From assembly GCA_929200295.1 (NCBI GenBank), contig CAKMZE010000025.1, forward strand, positions 4,260 through 11,135: a stretch of 6,876 nt of DNA, in the 5' to 3' direction. This DNA comes from an uncultured Alphaproteobacteria bacterium (lineage in GTDB: Bacteria > Pseudomonadota > Alphaproteobacteria > Rhodobacterales > Rhodobacteraceae). Below the pieces are notes generated by a model, which was given only the letters and a program-made list of their open reading frames with translations, had not been told where the DNA came from and did no database searches. The translations under genes and the position numbers were made by a program. Shown piece after piece: positions 1 through 5,280 of the stretch; position 1 is the stretch's first letter, and every line of letters begins with the position of its first letter.

Positions 1-430
1 ACACCACATCATGCAAGGCGTTTGAAAGCTGTGGGTCATGGGCCAAACGGTCGGTAAGGGTTTGAATTTGCGCTGACAGGTGATCGATTTGCGCCGCTTG
101 CTGTGCCAATGTCGCAGCCCAGCCCGGATAACGCGCGGCCAGCTCTTCGACCCGGGCGATTTCCGCCCCGGCTGCAATATCAACCGCAGCCGCGCGCAGG
201 CTATCAAGTAGCGCTGTATCCGCGCCTTGTGTCAGCATCACGCTATCAACGCCAAGTGACCGCGCAAGATCGGTCAACAGCTTGCCACCGATTCTACGCT
301 TATTGTGTTCGATCAGGTTGAGATATGAAGGCGAGATTCCAACAGCTTGCGCCAGATCAGCCTGACGCATATGGAGATCAATGCGTTTTTCACGAATCCG
401 CGTTCCTGTGTGCGGAATAGCGTTTGCCAT
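1..430 (-). CDS. XRE-family transcriptional regulator, N-terminal part (runs off the left edge)
   Basis: The gene reads leftward from an ATG at 430-428; the first 143 codons are present and the C-terminus lies outside the window. Residues 8-62 form an XRE/Cro-type helix-turn-helix. The recognition part reads QADLAQAVGISPSYLNLIEH (23-42) and is followed by NKRRIGGKLLTDLARSLGVD. The 'SPSYLNLIEHNKR' signature is typical of the RamB/ScfR/ImmA-linked branch of XRE regulators and of long Roseobacter HTH proteins I recall at roughly 430-470 residues. Residues 85-130 are Ala/Gln-rich and helical, probably a linker or dimerisation segment, ending in 'TDRLAHDPQLSNALHDV', a motif I associate with that long Roseobacter type. 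An AAGGGA element a few bases upstream supports the start. The gene is divergent from the transporter operon and shares its 219-bp control region, so it is the natural candidate regulator of that operon and of itself. The HTH assignment is firm; the subfamily and the effector are inference. Confidence 0.88.
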   Translation of the reverse strand, partial: MANAIPHTGTRIREKRIDLHMRQADLAQAVGISPSYLNLIEHNKRRIGGKLLTDLARSLGVDSVMLTQGADTALLDSLRAAAVDIAAGAEIARVEELAARYPGWAATLAQQAAQIDHLSAQIQTLTDRLAHDPQLSNALHDVV

Positions 431-489
431 TGTTTTTCCCTTATTATTCAACACCATTCTGCGGTTGCGAGAAAATGGCTTGACAAGAA

Positions 490-497
490 TTTTCAAA
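490..497. promoter_or_regulatory. Candidate regulator box 1 (TTTTCAAA)
   Basis: This is an 8-bp near-palindrome differing at one base from TTTGCAAA, the core I recall for RamB/ScfR-type XRE regulators. It starts 22 bp (about two helical turns) before the second box at 512 and lies upstream of the regulator gene. No footprint or alignment was available, and AT-rich promoter DNA produces such 8-mers by chance, so it is only a candidate. Confidence 0.3.
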
Positions 498-527
498 TTA
501 TTGTGCACTGATTTACAAAATTGTCCA
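497..527 (-). promoter_or_regulatory. Weak candidate promoter of the XRE regulator
   Basis: Read on the minus strand, TGGACA (527-522) could be a -35 and AATAAT (502-497) a -10, each five of six to consensus. The spacer is 19 bp, longer than ideal. If real, box 2 (512-519) lies inside the spacer, which would suit autorepression. Other AT-rich hexamers nearby could serve instead. Confidence 0.25.
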
Positions 528-562
528 GCACTTCGAAGCGGACCTTGGTGATTTTGTAAATC
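510..562. promoter_or_regulatory. Perfect 12-bp inverted repeat; putative operator
   Basis: GATTTACAAAAT (510-521) is the exact reverse complement of ATTTTGTAAATC (551-562), with 29 bp between the arms. Each arm contains a TTTRYAAA box: TTTACAAA at 512-519 and TTTGTAAA at 553-560, offset by 41 bp (about four helical turns). The spacer shows further dyad symmetry: GTCC (523-526) against GGAC (540-543), and the palindrome CTTCGAAG (531-538) near the centre. The repeat lies between two divergent genes, one encoding a DNA-binding protein, and just upstream of a TATAAT. It is best read as a two-site operator permitting looping or cooperative dimer binding. The symmetry is seen directly; the role and the binding protein are inferred. 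Confidence 0.65.
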
Positions 563-563
563 G

Positions 564-592
564 CGGCAAGGATACGGCAGCACATCTATAAT
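564..592 (+). promoter_or_regulatory. Transporter operon promoter: TATAAT without a good -35
   Basis: TATAAT at 587-592 is a perfect -10 hexamer and would place the transcript start near 599, about 50 nt before the first gene. With a 17-bp spacer the -35 position (564-569) reads CGGCAA, only about two of six to consensus, and there is no extended -10. A strong -10 with a poor -35 and a candidate operator box centred about 42 bp upstream of the inferred start is the layout of an activator-dependent promoter. The start site itself is inferred. Confidence 0.5.
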
Positions 593-598
593 GTGCAG

Positions 599-626
599 GC
601 TGTGAGGGTGAGGAGGCCCGCACAGC
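599..626 (+). promoter_or_regulatory. 5' leader hairpin displaying a start-less Shine-Dalgarno-like sequence
   Basis: GCTGTG (599-604) pairs perfectly with CACAGC (621-626). The 16-nt loop contains GAGGAGG (610-616), a strong match to the 16S anti-Shine-Dalgarno, yet no ATG, GTG or TTG follows at a usable distance. The real ribosome site is at 637-645. If transcription starts near 599, this stem sits at the very 5' end, where it could protect the mRNA or act as a ribosome standby site. A competing pairing, ATGTGC (591-596) with GCACAT (625-630), exists if transcription starts earlier. Confidence 0.35.
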
Positions 627-636
627 ACATCAAAAC

Positions 637-645
637 AAGGGAGGA
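637..645 (+). promoter_or_regulatory. Ribosome binding site fixing the start of the solute-binding protein
   Basis: AAGGGAGGA ends 4 nt before the ATG at 650. The same reading frame is open back to a GTG at 593, but the strong site here, together with the Tat signal beginning directly after the ATG, decides for 650. Confidence 0.85.
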
Positions 646-649
646 TTTT

Positions 650-2002
650 ATGTCCACATCCAACTTCACGCGTCGTGGCGTGTTGAAGACCGGCGCCGTT
701 GCAGGTGCAGGTCTCGCGGTGCCTACGTATCTGAGCGCAGCAAGCCACAGTGGTTTTACCAATGCGCCAACAGGTTCAACCGTCAAAATCGGCTTTAACG
801 TACCACAAACAGGCCCCTATGCTGAGGAAGGTCTCGACGAGCTGCGCGCGCAAGAGCTTGCTGTTGAGCACATCAACGGCATGGGCGACGGCGGTATGCT
901 TAACACATTCTCTGAGAAGAACCTCGATGGTACAGGTATTCTTGGCAAGAAGGTTGAGTTCGTCACAGGCGATACACAGACCAAATCTGACGTTGCACGT
1001 GCATCTGCCCAGCAGATGATCGAGCGCGAAGGCGTTATCATGGTCAACGGTGGCTCGTCCTCTGGTGTGGCTGTGGCTGTTCAGGCACTTTGCCAAGAAG
1101 CTGGCGTCATGTTCATGGCCGGTCTGACACACTCAAACGACACAACCGGTAAGGACCGCAAGGCCAACGGTTTCCGTCACTTCTTTAACAGCTACATGTC
1201 TGGTGCTGCTTTGGCACCTGTGCTTGAGGGTGCTTATGGCAACGGTCGTCGTGCATATCACCTGACTGCGGACTATAACTGGGGCTACACAACGCAAGAG
1301 GCTGTTCAGACATCAACCGAAGCAATGGGTTGGGAAACTGTTGAAACAGTGCTGACACCTGTTGGTGCCGGTGACTTTAACAGCTATATCACACCTGTTC
1401 TGAACTCTGGTGCTGATGTTCTTGTGTTGAACCACTACGGTGGGGACATGGTGAACTCGCTTTCACAAGCGATCCAGGCTGGTATCCGCGACCGTATGGT
1501 TGACGGCACACAGATGGAAATCATCGTTCCGCTCTATTCAGAGCTGATGGCCGCTGGTGCGGGTTCAAACATCGAAGGTGTGTTTGGCTCTATGAACTGG
1601 AACTGGCAGTTGCAAGACGCAGGCACGGCAGCCTTCACCAAGTCATTTGGTGAAAAGTATGGTCGCCCGCCTTCAAACGCAGCGCACACATGCTATGTGC
1701 AGACACTGCTTTATGCGGATGCTGTCACACGTGCTGGTACATTCAACCCATGTGGCGTTGTTGAAGCTCTCGAAGACTTTGAGTTTGACGGCATGGGCAA
1801 CGGTGCCACAACATACCGCGGCGCCGATCACCAGTGCTTTAAGGACGTTCTTGTTGTGAAGGGTAAAGAGAACCCAGCCAACCAGTACGACACACTGGAA
1901 ATCGTCGAAGTCACACCACGGGCACAGGTCGAATACGCACCTGATCACCCCTCCTTTGGTGGCGCGGATGCATCATTGGGTACTTGTAACCCAGGCGCAT
2001 AA
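650..2002 (+). CDS. Liv/HAAT-type ABC transporter solute-binding protein, Tat-exported
   Basis: This 450-residue periplasmic receptor captures the solute and delivers it to the permease pair encoded downstream. The N-terminus carries a twin-arginine signal (TRRGVLK, residues 7-13), a hydrophobic Ala/Gly stretch (14-26) and a likely cleavage region near LSAAS (28-32). The mature part begins with the first strand of a type I periplasmic binding fold, VKIGFNVPQTGPYAEEG (45-61), followed by GDTQTKSDVARASAQQMI (107-124), the loop NGGSSSGVAVAV (133-144) and HLTADYNWGY (204-213), as in the Peripla_BP_5/6 families. The closing segment, YAPDHPSFGG to CNPGA, matches a Roseobacter subfamily I recall whose substrate I do not know. 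Length is somewhat above typical LivJ/LivK proteins (about 370). Cysteines lie at 148, 348, 368, 396 and 446. As first gene of the operon, followed by a strong hairpin, it is probably the most abundant product. Amino acid, amide and short-chain acid substrates are all possible; it does not look like UrtA. Confidence 0.93.
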   Translation: MSTSNFTRRGVLKTGAVAGAGLAVPTYLSAASHSGFTNAPTGSTVKIGFNVPQTGPYAEEGLDELRAQELAVEHINGMGDGGMLNTFSEKNLDGTGILGKKVEFVTGDTQTKSDVARASAQQMIEREGVIMVNGGSSSGVAVAVQALCQEAGVMFMAGLTHSNDTTGKDRKANGFRHFFNSYMSGAALAPVLEGAYGNGRRAYHLTADYNWGYTTQEAVQTSTEAMGWETVETVLTPVGAGDFNSYITPVLNSGADVLVLNHYGGDMVNSLSQAIQAGIRDRMVDGTQMEIIVPLYSELMAAGAGSNIEGVFGSMNWNWQLQDAGTAAFTKSFGEKYGRPPSNAAHTCYVQTLLYADAVTRAGTFNPCGVVEALEDFEFDGMGNGATTYRGADHQCFKDVLVVKGKENPANQYDTLEIVEVTPRAQVEYAPDHPSFGGADASLGTCNPGA

Positions 2003-2021
2003 GTCGATAACACTCACGATA

Positions 2022-2046
2022 GGCGCCCCCCTACACTGGGGGCGCC
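2022..2046 (+). promoter_or_regulatory. Strong GC hairpin between binding-protein and permease genes
   Basis: GGCGCCCCC (2022-2030) and GGGGGCGCC (2038-2046) form a perfect 9-bp, all-GC stem with loop CTACACT. It begins 20 nt after the binding-protein stop. No T-run follows, so it is unlikely to be an efficient intrinsic terminator. As in other binding-protein-dependent operons such as malE-malF, an intercistronic hairpin here can protect the upstream message from 3' exonucleases and raise receptor over permease levels. That role is inferred. Confidence 0.7.
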
Positions 2047-2055
2047 GGTCCCATT

Positions 2056-2071
2056 TCGCGGAGAACCGCGA
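2056..2071 (+). repeat. Second small intercistronic hairpin
   Basis: TCGCGG (2056-2061) pairs with CCGCGA (2066-2071) around the tetraloop AGAA, 9 nt after the strong GC hairpin. It may contribute to the same mRNA-processing or stability element and lies 12 nt before the ribosome site of the permease gene (GAGGGG, from 2084). Confidence 0.45.
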
Positions 2072-2097
2072 CCCATGTGATTTGAGGGGGCACGAGC

Positions 2098-3216
2098 ATG
2101 GAAGAATTTATTCAACAAATCGTCAACGGGCTTGATCGCGGCTCAGCATATGCGCTGATCGCCCTTGGCTTGACACTTATTTTTGGCACCCTTGGGGTGG
2201 TCAATTTTGCCCATGGCGCACTGTTTATGATCGGTGCCTTTGTGGCGATCCTGATGGGCGATGTTCTAGGTGACATTCGCGAATTAGGCAGCGCAGACGA
2301 CTTTTTTAAACTCGTCCAAGTGGTCGAGGACCCGACCCAAACCGACTTTTTAGGCAGGCCGCTTGCGGTCGAGACCTCATATTGGGTGGTTTGGTTCGGT
2401 GAAAACGTTGGCCATTGGCTAAGTGATTGGTCTGTGCCAATCGCCGTTGTGGTATCTATCCCGATTATGATCTTTATCGGCTGGGCGATGGAGCGCGGTT
2501 TGATCCGCCACTTCTATCACCGTCCACATGCGGACCAGATCCTCGTGACCTTTGGTTTGGCCATTGTTTTAGGTGATCTTATCCGCGCGATGTATGGTGC
2601 AAACCCTATTCAGGCGCCAATGCCCGAGGCGCTGAGTGGCCCGATCGATCTCGGCATCTATCTTGGATATGACATCGGCACGATCACATATAGCGCATGG
2701 CGTATCGTGTATTTCTTCTTCTCGATGTCAATCATCGCGGCTGTGTTTGCGTTTCTCCAGTTCACCACCTTTGGGATGGTTGTTCGTGCAGGCATGGCAG
2801 ACCGTGAGACGGTTGGGTTACTCGGGATCAACATCAACAAGTATTTCACACTGATGTTTGGTCTCGCGGCCGCAGTGGCTGGGGTTGCGGGCGTGATGTT
2901 CGCACCGATCCAAGCGCCAAGTTATAACTTGGGCATGGAATACCTCGTGCCATGCTTTGTTGTTGTGGTTGTTGGCGGCATGGGATCGCTCCCTGGTGCT
3001 GTGCTTGCTGGGTTCCTGTTGGGGATTGTACAAAGCTTTGCGTCATTGCCATCTTGGAAAACCGGGCTTGTCGAAAGTTTGGGTCTTGATGACACCAATC
3101 TTCTTGCCAACCTCATCATCGGCGTCGACCAGATCGCAATCTATCTGATCGCCATTATTATTCTGCTTACCCGTCCCCGTGGCCTTATGGGCCGCAAGGG
3201 CGTCATGGAGGACTGA
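2098..3216 (+). CDS. livH: Branched-chain amino acid-type ABC transporter permease, LivH family
   Basis: One of the two inner-membrane channel subunits, 372 residues. The N-terminus matches LivH closely: GLDRGSAYALIALGLTLIFG then TLGVVNFAHGALFMIGAF (residues 11-48). The cytoplasmic coupling region that contacts the ATPases is TTFGMVVRAGMADRETVGLLGININK (223-248), followed by transmembrane segments at about 250-268, 283-315 and 343-358, ending TRPRGLMGRKG. Typical LivH proteins are about 290-310 residues; the excess is mainly a hydrophilic, acidic segment at about 55-112 between the second hydrophobic block and VPIAVVVSIPIMIFIGWAMERG, probably periplasmic. A GAGGGG ribosome site precedes the ATG. 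The gene is followed after 3 nt by the LivM-type gene, so the two are probably translated in step. The symbol denotes the family only; the substrate is not established. Confidence 0.93.
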   Translation: MEEFIQQIVNGLDRGSAYALIALGLTLIFGTLGVVNFAHGALFMIGAFVAILMGDVLGDIRELGSADDFFKLVQVVEDPTQTDFLGRPLAVETSYWVVWFGENVGHWLSDWSVPIAVVVSIPIMIFIGWAMERGLIRHFYHRPHADQILVTFGLAIVLGDLIRAMYGANPIQAPMPEALSGPIDLGIYLGYDIGTITYSAWRIVYFFFSMSIIAAVFAFLQFTTFGMVVRAGMADRETVGLLGININKYFTLMFGLAAAVAGVAGVMFAPIQAPSYNLGMEYLVPCFVVVVVGGMGSLPGAVLAGFLLGIVQSFASLPSWKTGLVESLGLDDTNLLANLIIGVDQIAIYLIAIIILLTRPRGLMGRKGVMED

Positions 3217-3219
3217 CCC

Positions 3220-4413
3220 ATGCTTGGTCTGAACAAAAAAGACTTTGGTCTGTTGCTTCTCGTCGCCTTCTTGGCCGTTGCAGCGCCGTTTCTGTTGAAC
3301 CCATTTCCAGAAAGCAGCACGTTAAGCTTTCTCAATGCAGGCTATCCTGCGCTGATGCAGCTTTTCGCGATCTTTGCGATTGTTCTGATTGGTTTCAACA
3401 TCCTGTTTGGCTTGACCGGGTATCTGTCGTTTGGGCATGCCGCCTTTATCGGGATCGGCAGTTATACAGCGATGTGGATGTACAAGCTGCTGAACTTTAA
3501 CGTCATCATCGCTATTCCAATGGCGATGCTTGTCACTGGCTTATTCGCGCTGGTCATTGGGTGGATTTCGCTGCGGCGCACAGGGATCTACTTTTCGATC
3601 CTCACGCTGGCGTTTGCGGAAATGGCCTACAGGCTCAGCTATTCAGTTCTCACCCCGATTACAGGCGGTGAAACAAACCTTTCCCCAAATCCGGCCAAAG
3701 ACCCGATGATCCTCAAAGGCGAGGACGGTCTGACAGTGCCGCATCTGTTCGGGTTTGATCTGAATGCAAAGCAAGTTTGGGAGCTGGGCAACTGGTCCTT
3801 TACCTTTGAAGCAGGATACTACCTTTGTGCGCTCTTTCTTGTGGTGAGCTTTTACATCTCGATCCGCATTTTCCGCTCACCTTTTGGTCTGATGCTGCGT
3901 GCGATCAAATCAAATAACCAACGGATGAGCTACACAGGTCTCAACACCAAACCTTATATGCTTGCGGCCTTTGTCGTCTCGGGCGTCTATGCCGGGCTTG
4001 CTGGTGGTCTGTTGGTTGCAATGGACGCCCAAGCCGGTGCAGAGCGGATGTTCTGGACGGAAAGCGGCACAATCGTCATCATGGCGATCTTGGGCGGTGT
4101 TGGCACGTTGCTTGGCCCGATCCTGGGCGCTGGCGCGATCAAATATATGGAAAAGATCCTCTCTTCGATCAGTGAGGCACAGCTGCACACATGGCTCGGG
4201 ATCCTGCCTGATTGGCTTGAGAACGCGATGGTGTACATCATGGCCAACTTCTTTGTTGGGCACGCATGGCACCTGACGCTTGGGCTTGTGTTTATGCTGG
4301 TGGTGATCTTTGTGCCTGGTGGGCTGGTTGAGCTTGGCCAACGCATCGCGACCAAGTTGAGCCGCAAGAAACCCGACGTGACGCCTGCGGGCGAAAACAA
4401 TCCCGCAGAATAA
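3220..4413 (+). CDS. livM: Branched-chain amino acid-type ABC transporter permease, LivM family
   Basis: Second channel subunit, 397 residues, pairing with the LivH-type permease. Family landmarks are FNILFGLTGYLSFGHAAFIG (59-78), the run RRTGIYFSILTLAFAEMAY (119-137) followed by TGGE (148-151), the coupling helix region SPFGLMLRAIKSNNQRMSYTGLNTK (220-244), and ILGGVGTLLGPILGA (290-304). The C-terminus has VFVPGGL-type ending (IFVPGGLVELG) and a charged cytoplasmic tail. Between TGGE and the segment at about 198 lies an extended polar stretch (151-196), and another insert at about 310-345 precedes the last membrane helix; both enlarge the protein relative to a minimal LivM. Its ribosome site, GGAGGA at 3207-3212, lies inside the end of the upstream gene, consistent with translational coupling. 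The stop codon TAA at 4411-4413 overlaps the AAGGAG of the next gene. Confidence 0.93.
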   Translation: MLGLNKKDFGLLLLVAFLAVAAPFLLNPFPESSTLSFLNAGYPALMQLFAIFAIVLIGFNILFGLTGYLSFGHAAFIGIGSYTAMWMYKLLNFNVIIAIPMAMLVTGLFALVIGWISLRRTGIYFSILTLAFAEMAYRLSYSVLTPITGGETNLSPNPAKDPMILKGEDGLTVPHLFGFDLNAKQVWELGNWSFTFEAGYYLCALFLVVSFYISIRIFRSPFGLMLRAIKSNNQRMSYTGLNTKPYMLAAFVVSGVYAGLAGGLLVAMDAQAGAERMFWTESGTIVIMAILGGVGTLLGPILGAGAIKYMEKILSSISEAQLHTWLGILPDWLENAMVYIMANFFVGHAWHLTLGLVFMLVVIFVPGGLVELGQRIATKLSRKKPDVTPAGENNPAE

Positions 4414-4417
4414 GGAG
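4412..4417 (+). promoter_or_regulatory. Ribosome binding site choosing between two adjacent ATGs
   Basis: AAGGAG lies 4 nt before the ATG at 4422 and 7 nt before the ATG at 4425. The 7-nt spacing is the more usual, so 4425 is preferred; the two starts differ by one methionine. Confidence 0.6.
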
Positions 4418-4424
4418 ACGAATG

Positions 4425-5183
4425 ATGGGTATCCTTGAAGTCAAAGGTGTCAACAAACGCTTTGGAGGGCTGCAAGCCCTTGGTGATGTGAACCTCAGCG
4501 TTGCTGAGAACACGGTCCATGCCATTATTGGTCCAAACGGGGCGGGTAAATCGACATTGCTCAACGTGCTCGTTGGCAAGCTGATCCCTGACAGTGGCTC
4601 GGTCATGTTTGATGGGCAATCGGTGTTGGGGCGCAAGCCTTATGAAATCAATCAGCTCGGCATTTCCCGCGTGTTCCAAACGCCCGAGATTTTTGCAGAA
4701 CTCAGCGTGTTTGAAAACGTGATGATCCCGTGTTTTGCGAAACGCGACGGCGCGTTCCGTATGCATGCCATCGGTGACGTGAAACATGAAGCTGACATTC
4801 ACGACATGGCCGCCGCGATCCTTGAGGACGTCAATATGATCGACAAACGGCATATGACAGCCTCGTCTTTGTCGCGTGGTGACAAACGCCGTTTAGAGAT
4901 GGCGATGTGTCTGGTGCAAGAGCCGCGGCTTTTGCTGCTGGATGAACCAACAGCTGGTATGGCCCGCGCCGATACCAATAACACAATTGATCTGCTCAAA
5001 GAGATCAAGGAAAAGCGCGACATCACAATGGCAATCATCGAACACGATATGCATGTTGTGTTCTCACTTGCCGAGCGCATCACCGTCTTGGCTCAGGGCA
5101 CGCCTCTGGTCGAAGAAACACCTGAAAATATCAAAGGCCATCCGAAGGTGCGTGAGGCTTATCTTGGTGAGGCGCAGGTCTAA
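4425..5183 (+). CDS. livG: Branched-chain amino acid-type ABC transporter ATPase, LivG family
   Basis: One of two cytoplasmic ATP-hydrolysing subunits, 252 residues from this start (253 from the ATG at 4422). Positions below count from 4425. Walker A is GPNGAGKST (36-44), the Q-loop is in RVFQTPEIF (82-90), the ABC signature is LSRGDKRR (149-156), Walker B is LLLLDEP (169-175) with D-loop-like AGMARADT, and the switch histidine is in IIEHDM (204-209). The LivG-specific insert between Q-loop and signature is present (about 100-145), as is the terminal VREAYLGEAQV resembling the LivG ending. The signature has Asp where LSGGQ-type sequences have Gln; LivG proteins generally deviate here (LSYGxQRR-like), so the subunit should still be active. 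There is a 93-nt gap to the second ATPase, the largest within the distal part of the operon. Confidence 0.93.
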   Translation: MGILEVKGVNKRFGGLQALGDVNLSVAENTVHAIIGPNGAGKSTLLNVLVGKLIPDSGSVMFDGQSVLGRKPYEINQLGISRVFQTPEIFAELSVFENVMIPCFAKRDGAFRMHAIGDVKHEADIHDMAAAILEDVNMIDKRHMTASSLSRGDKRRLEMAMCLVQEPRLLLLDEPTAGMARADTNNTIDLLKEIKEKRDITMAIIEHDMHVVFSLAERITVLAQGTPLVEETPENIKGHPKVREAYLGEAQV

Positions 5184-5184
5184 T

Positions 5185-5280
5185 ATGTGCAAACTCACCC
5201 CATATTCGCCCCTTCGTCCGGTTCATGGATGTGATCGCAAGCTTTCTATGAAAGCATGTCATCAGGAGACACAACAATGA
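5185..5280 (+). other. Possible 31-codon small ORF bridging the two ATPase genes
   Basis: An ATG one base after the LivG-type stop opens a 31-codon frame starting MCKLTPYSPLRPVHGC. Its TGA (5278-5280) overlaps the ATG of the next ATPase as ATGA. A weak AGG (5176-5178) is the only ribosome site seen. The peptide has no hydrophobic segment or motif I recognise, and 31 open codons can arise by chance. The same gap contains a small hairpin, GCTTTC (5241-5246) with GAAAGC (5250-5255). If translated, its likely role is to carry ribosomes to the downstream start; otherwise this is a plain spacer. Confidence 0.15.
5264..5268 (+). promoter_or_regulatory. Ribosome binding site fixing the start of the LivF-type ATPase
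   Basis: AGGAG lies 8 nt before the ATG at 5277. An in-frame ATG at 5256 is upstream of this site and has no ribosome site of its own, so the 7-codon-longer version is unlikely. Confidence 0.75.

Noticed and set aside
103..321. Plus-strand 72-codon frame inside the regulator gene
   Set aside because: It is antisense to the well-supported HTH protein and gives a Pro/Arg/Gln-rich shadow product.
480..485. Perfect TTGACA on the plus strand as a -35 for the transporter operon
   Set aside because: No acceptable -10 lies 15-19 bp downstream; the 17-bp position reads GTGCAC. The TATAAT at 587-592 is a far better -10 but is about 100 bp away.
593..649. Longer start (GTG at 593) for the solute-binding protein
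   Set aside because: It would put 19 charged residues before the Tat signal and overlaps the inferred transcript start; the ATG at 650 has a strong ribosome site and is directly followed by the signal peptide.
431..649. Riboswitch or structured RNA leader
   Set aside because: The long inverted repeat lies upstream of the inferred transcript start, so it more likely acts as DNA; the roughly 50-nt leader is too short for known riboswitch classes that I could recognise.
3987..4853. Long minus-strand open frame of 288 codons across the LivM/LivG genes
   Set aside because: It is antisense to two clearly recognisable genes, spans their boundary, and its product is His/Arg-rich with no fold-like pattern.
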